Part shown: positions 62,088-64,000 of the stretch, piece after piece | How positions within the stretch are numbered: the stretch's first letter is position 1 | Layout: each line of letters opens with the position of its first letter | Assembly (NCBI RefSeq): GCF_905475345.1 | Contig: NC_066603.1 | Coordinates: 3,242,501 to 3,306,500 of the forward strand | Direction of reading: 5' to 3' | Source of the DNA: Vespula vulgaris | Lineage: Eukaryota > Arthropoda > Insecta > Hymenoptera > Vespidae | Length of the DNA: 64,000 nt | Made by a program: the position numbers and the translations under genes | Notes under the pieces: model-generated | Database searches by the model: none | Seen by the model: the letters and a program-made list of their open reading frames with translations, nothing else | What the model was told of the DNA's origin: nothing

Positions 62088-62890
62088 GAATGAGAAATGA
62101 GATCGCTTTAATTACACCGACTTAAAATCATAAAAATCGTGTGTCTAGTTTCACGTAGCGTGCAGGCACTCTCCACACTTAGGAATTTCTGTCTCTTAGC
62201 GATGTTGCAATAAGTATACCTGGAAGGCCCTATGCACATCTCGAAACAATTTCATTAATTCTCCAAAAATAAAAATAATCTCGTACGATCGAAGGACTCA
62301 AGAATTTTCGATAACAAGGATCTAGACTCTACTATGCTTTAAGAAAAGATCCAAAACTTGGTCGGATCTGGTTTCGTTCATAAAATATTGTAACCAACGA
62401 AAAAATTCTTTCTCTGTCGTTAATAATTGACCGAAGGCATGATCGATATCGAACTGATGCACGTTTCGAAAAACATCGTTCGATGGGAGATCTTCGAAAC
62501 GCGCATCGATGCGAATTTTTGGAGTCGCCTGTCATCAAAACCTCGTCCGATCCTCAAAGACTCTTGGTGGGAACGTCGTATTTAAATAATACCGCAACAT
62601 CGACTCTCGACATTTACGATGAAATTCTCGACACATATTGGCGAACGCTCGTCTCATCGTTTAACGTCGACATTCTCGTTTCTCGTGAAATACACAGGAC
62701 AATACCGTTATGCTACAGTTCGAGCAATTTTCGAGTCTCATCGAGCTCTTATCGAGCTCTCGTAAATAAAACGAGAACGCGACAATGTAGTGACACCTAA
62801 ACGCTCAGAGAACTCATCGGAAAAGTATCGGACGGCGTTCGAGTAACTTCAAACGATGTAACGATCCGTTTTCCTCGAATACAACTAATT
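62088..62890. repeat. Duplicated block, copy 2 (near-identical to 51,984-52,788)
   Basis: Second copy of the roughly 800-base block. Here a plus-strand frame of 105 codons (62,483-62,800) is open with fairly balanced composition (Ser, Thr, Leu and Arg-rich). Because copy 1 is frameshifted and no domain or splice context is visible, I do not call it a gene. Confidence 0.9.
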
Positions 62891-63102
62891 ATTCGAGTCG
62901 GAAGATAGTAGTACATCGGGTAACCATTTTGACGGGGATTGATCAATTCATCCGTACACGGGTTATCCTGTGTCAGGATTAAAGAGCAGGATGCGAATGA
63001 CCGAAGATCATTCACAAAGCATTCTCGTCACGAGCAGAATCCAGCAGAGACTACGTCATAACGCAACAAACGGTATAATTCAAGTACAGTAGAATATACT
63101 TG

Positions 63103-63260
63103 CTACAAAAGGATCTCTGTTGCAACTAGAGACAAACGTCTAATGATTACAAAGTGCACTTAACGTTTGATAAAAATGAAATCCTTTCTTTCTTTCTTTT
63201 TTTCGTTTTTATACGTCTTTTATCAGCAGCGTCACTATTTCTCAACAACAAACGATTAAT
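63103..63260 (+). pseudogene. Broken gene B, unit III
   Basis: The TATA box reads CTACAAAAGG instead of CTATAAAAGG. The ATG at 63,176 is kept and the first codons still match the intact signal peptide. A T-rich change and frameshift then end the frame after 27 codons, and no phase 1 donor or second exon follows. Confidence 0.7.
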
Positions 63261-63606
63261 TACCAATAACGAATAATCTGTCGATCGATCTAAAGATTGA
63301 AACATACTCATTTCACCTCAAATTGATTTATTCGAGTTATTTAATTAAATGATGGTAAATCGTACTATAAACAACGATTATATTAATTAATTTATATTCC
63401 GTTAATCGATAATCGATAATATACTTTTATTAAATGTTTATCCTGTTATTATCATCGAGATATATTATATCGCTTTTAGAAGAATATAATCAACTTGAGG
63501 TTGTTATTTTTACTATAATTTCTTTTCTCTTTTGGCTTCTTTCAATACATGTATATAAAAAGAAATTACGCGAGATTAATAAGAAAAAGAAATATTTGAT
63601 TGTTCG

Positions 63607-63929
63607 TTATATTACAACGGGATTGCATTTGCCATTTTGGTTCTTGTTTATATTATATTCCATTATTGGTGGCAAAATTATGGCGAATTTCATGGGTTGT
63701 ACTATATGCCAACGGTGTGGTTGGTATTTGGGTTGGTGACATATACGTTAGTTTGTAGTTCGTAGATCTACGGACCGGTTGAAACATAGGTATTGTTATT
63801 TTCTTGTCCTTATCTTCCATCTTTGCACCATTCGTCGTCAATAATACCGCTGATGTGGTTACAACAAGTCGTATCAATTCTATGTTTACAAGAACGATTA
63901 CAAAGAAACTGGTTAGCAACGATTTTCAA
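63607..63929 (-). pseudogene. Broken gene C, unit IV
   Basis: Minus-strand homologue of gene C at 49,592-49,873. The start ATG reads TTG (63,927-63,929). The signal-like segment and a V-T-x-S-x-x-L-L-T-T-N stretch are recognisable. The frame shifts before the loop, and the end (N-G-K-C, stop at 63,607) continues in another frame. The first cysteine position is not preserved. The plus-strand frame at 63,434-63,739 is its antisense shadow. Confidence 0.7.
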
Positions 63930-64000
63930 AAATATCCTTGTACGTCTATATAAAAACTTACGAGTCAATTCAAAAAAATATATATATATGAAAAAGGATA

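Noticed and set aside
63434..63739. Plus-strand 101-codon hydrophobic frame
   Set aside because: It lies antisense to the broken gene C copy and is not preserved opposite the intact gene C.
1..64000. CRISPR arrays, insertion sequences or bacterial operons
   Set aside because: Direct repeats here are microsatellites or gene duplications without unique spacers, and gene signals are eukaryotic.

Overview
The window looks like animal nuclear DNA, most likely from an insect. It is AT-rich and packed with microsatellites (GA/CT, AT, ATG/ATA tetramers, GAAC, GAA). It shows eukaryotic gene signals: GTAAGT/GTGAGT donors, TATA boxes and AATAAA poly(A) signals. There are no bacterial-style operons. Three small secreted peptides with a two-cysteine C-terminal loop recall secapin-like peptides of Hymenoptera, so a wasp, bee or ant is the best guess, with a slight lean to vespid wasps. 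That is inference, not proof. Layout: bases 1 to about 30,300 and 31,700 to about 49,500 are gene deserts, or possibly introns of a gene outside the window. They hold simple repeats, long purine/pyrimidine tracts and a few compositionally normal islands that could be regulatory. Almost all long open frames there are translations of repeats. One compact gene of unknown function (124 aa, minus strand, 30,346-30,720) interrupts the first desert. A TATA/Inr-like core promoter candidate sits at 41,151. From 49,592 to the end lies a tandemly duplicated cluster of small secreted-peptide genes. The repeat unit can be read as a minus-strand gene C, a divergent plus-strand gene A, then a plus-strand gene B. 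All three intact products end in a C-x6-D-x-N-G-x-C-R signature, but their N-terminal halves are unrelated by eye. Unit I (49.6-53.2 kb) keeps an intact C and broken A and B. Unit II (53.5-57 kb) keeps an intact B and a broken A. Unit III (59.2-63.3 kb) keeps an intact A and a broken B. A fourth unit starts with a broken C (63.6-63.9 kb) and runs off the window. So each unit retains a different single intact gene. A and B share a core promoter design: a TATA box 32-33 bases upstream of a CAGA initiator-like site. Gene A, and probably C, has a non-coding first exon; B has two coding exons. The genes are independent transcription units. Their products are probably exported, cleaved and held in a single-disulfide loop, as expected for venom-gland or immune effector peptides. 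Nothing in the sequence shows the tissue.
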